From NCBI GenBank assembly GCA_005883695.1, contig VBBV01000026.1, forward strand, positions 1 through 6,586: a stretch of DNA of 6,586 bases. Reading direction: 5' to 3'. The notes below the pieces were generated by a model, which saw only the letters and a list, made by a program, of their open reading frames with translations, did not search any database and was not told where the DNA came from. The position numbers and the translations under genes are program-made. This document shows, piece by piece, positions 5,645-6,586 of the stretch (positions are counted from its first letter, which is position 1; every line of letters begins with the position of its first letter). This stretch comes from Candidatus Bathyarchaeota archaeon (GTDB lineage: Archaea > Thermoproteota > Bathyarchaeia > 40CM-2-53-6).

Positions 5645-6331
5645 CTACACTAGTCGTGATATTAGTAGGATCAGTCCAATCGAGTAGGCTGCTGTCCTAT
5701 GGATCTTCAACAGCAGCCGGGCATTCTTCGTCAGGTCTGCGCCATATTCTTTCTCGTTGGTCAGGACGGCCATGTGATGCATTTCGACCACTGTTATTCC
5801 GAGGAAAACCGCCAACCCTAGACCCAACAGGTCTATTCGTGTTCCTTGAATGTAGTAGCTGGCCAATACAGGCATGAAACCCCAGGCTATACCAAAACCC
5901 GGATAGGTGTGAAGCCACTTGGGCTTCTCAATAGGATAGAAGAGTGCGAAGAATCCTCCAAGGATCACAAACACTAGGAACCATAAGGAGTAGAGGAGTG
6001 ACATGTAGACTCCAACGGCGATACCAGCTAGGACCGCGAGAACACCGACAGTCCTAATCGCCCTCCGGTTCATATCTGGGAAGTAGGGAAGGTACTTGTC
6101 TTTGCTCGCGGTTATGTCAACATAGTGTGCTCCGATGACGAGGCCGAAGAATCCTGCCAGCATCGTCAATAGATAACGGTCAAGGTGAAACTCGGGAGCG
6201 AGCGTCGACGCGACCGTAACCCATGAGAAAAGGACCATGCTGAATGGCCAGCGGAAACCGAACCACCAAACATTCTTCCTCCAAACTCCGACAAGATCAG
6301 GTTCCACCAGGGGAAGAACCGTTTCGCCCAT
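5645..6331 (-). CDS. UbiA-superfamily-like polytopic membrane protein with degenerate Asp motifs
   Basis: From the preferred ATG at 6331 the product is 228 aa with about seven membrane spans (roughly residues 29-44, 53-68, 92-110, 112-132, 145-162, 167-186, 214-226). The hydrophobic pattern and FALFYPIEKP...GFGIAWGFMPVLASYYIQGT resemble UbiA prenyltransferases, which attach prenyl chains to aromatic or lipid acceptors and in archaea make membrane ether lipids and quinones. In UbiA enzymes two Asp-rich loops bind Mg-diphosphate. Here the first loop reads HYVDITASKDKY (69-80), not NDxxDxxxD, and the second NEKEYGAD (192-199), so catalysis may be altered or lost. The frame stays open up to a GTG at 6439, with in-frame ATGs at 6418, 6373 and 6355. 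I chose 6331 because a TAAATA box lies 26-27 nt upstream and the extra 36 residues look non-helical and unlike the family's short N-terminus. It ends 39 nt from its convergent neighbour. The gene is sure; the family is moderate. Confidence 0.75.
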   Translation of the reverse strand: MGETVLPLVEPDLVGVWRKNVWWFGFRWPFSMVLFSWVTVASTLAPEFHLDRYLLTMLAGFFGLVIGAHYVDITASKDKYLPYFPDMNRRAIRTVGVLAVLAGIAVGVYMSLLYSLWFLVFVILGGFFALFYPIEKPKWLHTYPGFGIAWGFMPVLASYYIQGTRIDLLGLGLAVFLGITVVEMHHMAVLTNEKEYGADLTKNARLLLKIHRTAAYSIGLILLISRLV

Positions 6332-6354
6332 AATCCATGCCCTTTCTCGCGACA

Positions 6355-6360
6355 TATTTA
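6355..6360 (-). promoter_or_regulatory. TATA box for the minus-strand membrane protein
   Basis: On the minus strand TAAATA (followed by TG) is centred 26-27 nt before the ATG at 6331, the same geometry as the box before 5114. The bases just upstream (CCTCC) are a poor BRE. If used, transcription would begin at the ATG and the more upstream candidate starts would be excluded. Confidence 0.45.
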
Positions 6361-6539
6361 GGAGGTTTATCATTCCTATCTGTGTCCCGTGCACCGACTC
6401 CAAAGGGAGAGCGTCCATCTCGTTAAGCAAGGATATCACGATAGGACCCTAGCAGATCCGAGTCTCACACGAACCTTGGAAGAAGAGCCAGTCCCACGGT
6501 GTACGGCGTATGTGGTTCTCGGGCCGATCACCAAATTCG

Positions 6540-6569
6540 CCCATTTTCAGCCCTGATCTTGAAAAGGGG
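6540..6569. repeat. Hairpin near the right edge
   Basis: Bases 6540-6549 (CCCATTTTCA) pair with 6560-6569 (TGAAAAGGGG) over 9 of 10 positions, with one A-G mismatch and a 10-nt loop. No T-run follows on either strand within the window. It may belong to a gene or leader beyond the edge. The 209 nt between it and the TATA-like box hold no other structure I can support. Confidence 0.45.
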
Positions 6570-6586
6570 AGGGGGTCCCTAGATTT

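Noticed and set aside
5563..5877. Plus-strand ORF of 104 codons across the convergent junction
   Set aside because: It overlaps the end of the anchored protein in another frame and runs antisense to the membrane protein; no domain seen.
6449..6544. Minus-strand 31-codon ORF (MGEFGDRPENHIRRTPWDWL...) ending just upstream of the membrane protein frame
   Set aside because: It is short, has no promoter or ribosome site that I can see, and no recognised family. Kept only as a possibility; conservation would be needed.
6440..6586. Possible tRNA, suggested by GGTTCG-like bases on the minus strand near 6470-6476
   Set aside because: The flanking bases do not form a T-arm stem and no acceptor or anticodon arms fit.
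1..6586. CRISPR arrays, insertion sequences, attachment sites or phage genes
   Set aside because: No regularly spaced repeats, transposase motifs, terminal inverted repeats or integrase were seen; the genes look like normal chromosomal ones.

Overview
The window looks like chromosomal DNA from an archaeon, probably of the TACK/thaumarchaeal-bathyarchaeal side. That placement is tentative and rests on gene content. It holds a long Lhr-type helicase with a C-terminal zinc ribbon, a three-OB-fold RPA-like ssDNA-binding protein, and a stand-alone SWIM protein of the Sws1/Shu2 type. Start sites lack convincing Shine-Dalgarno sequences. Two genes have TATA-like boxes centred about 26-27 nt before the ATG, the geometry of leaderless archaeal mRNAs.

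Left part (1-560): the 3' end of a SWIM zinc-finger gene runs in from the left edge and stops at 318. A 50-residue single-pass membrane miniprotein follows at 377-529. Over and between these two genes lies the most unusual structure of the window: two strong inverted repeats (12 and 10 perfect base pairs, both extendable past one bulge) arranged in crossing order, A-B-A'-B'. The miniprotein start codon sits in the gap between A' and B'. As RNA this could be a pseudoknot or a two-state switch.

Middle (561-4961): a tight same-strand cluster of the Lhr helicase (932 aa), 6 nt, an RPA-like protein (378 aa), 18 nt, and a thioredoxin-fold protein with a CSDC active site (146 aa). With the SWIM protein upstream, this reads as a DNA recombination/repair or nucleic-acid remodelling neighbourhood. 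The SWIM link is by proximity; the Lhr-RPA-thioredoxin spacing suggests a true operon.

Right part (4962-6586): a 152-nt gap carries a short hairpin, an 8-bp direct repeat and a well-placed TATA box. It is followed by a membrane-anchored extracytoplasmic protein with a conserved but uncharacterised beta-rich domain (5114-5605). This gene converges, across a 39-nt gap, on a minus-strand polytopic membrane protein that resembles the UbiA prenyltransferase superfamily but has eroded Asp motifs. Its start is better placed at 6331 than at the distal GTG at 6439. From 6332 to the right edge I see its promoter, a hairpin at 6540-6569, and no convincing gene or tRNA.
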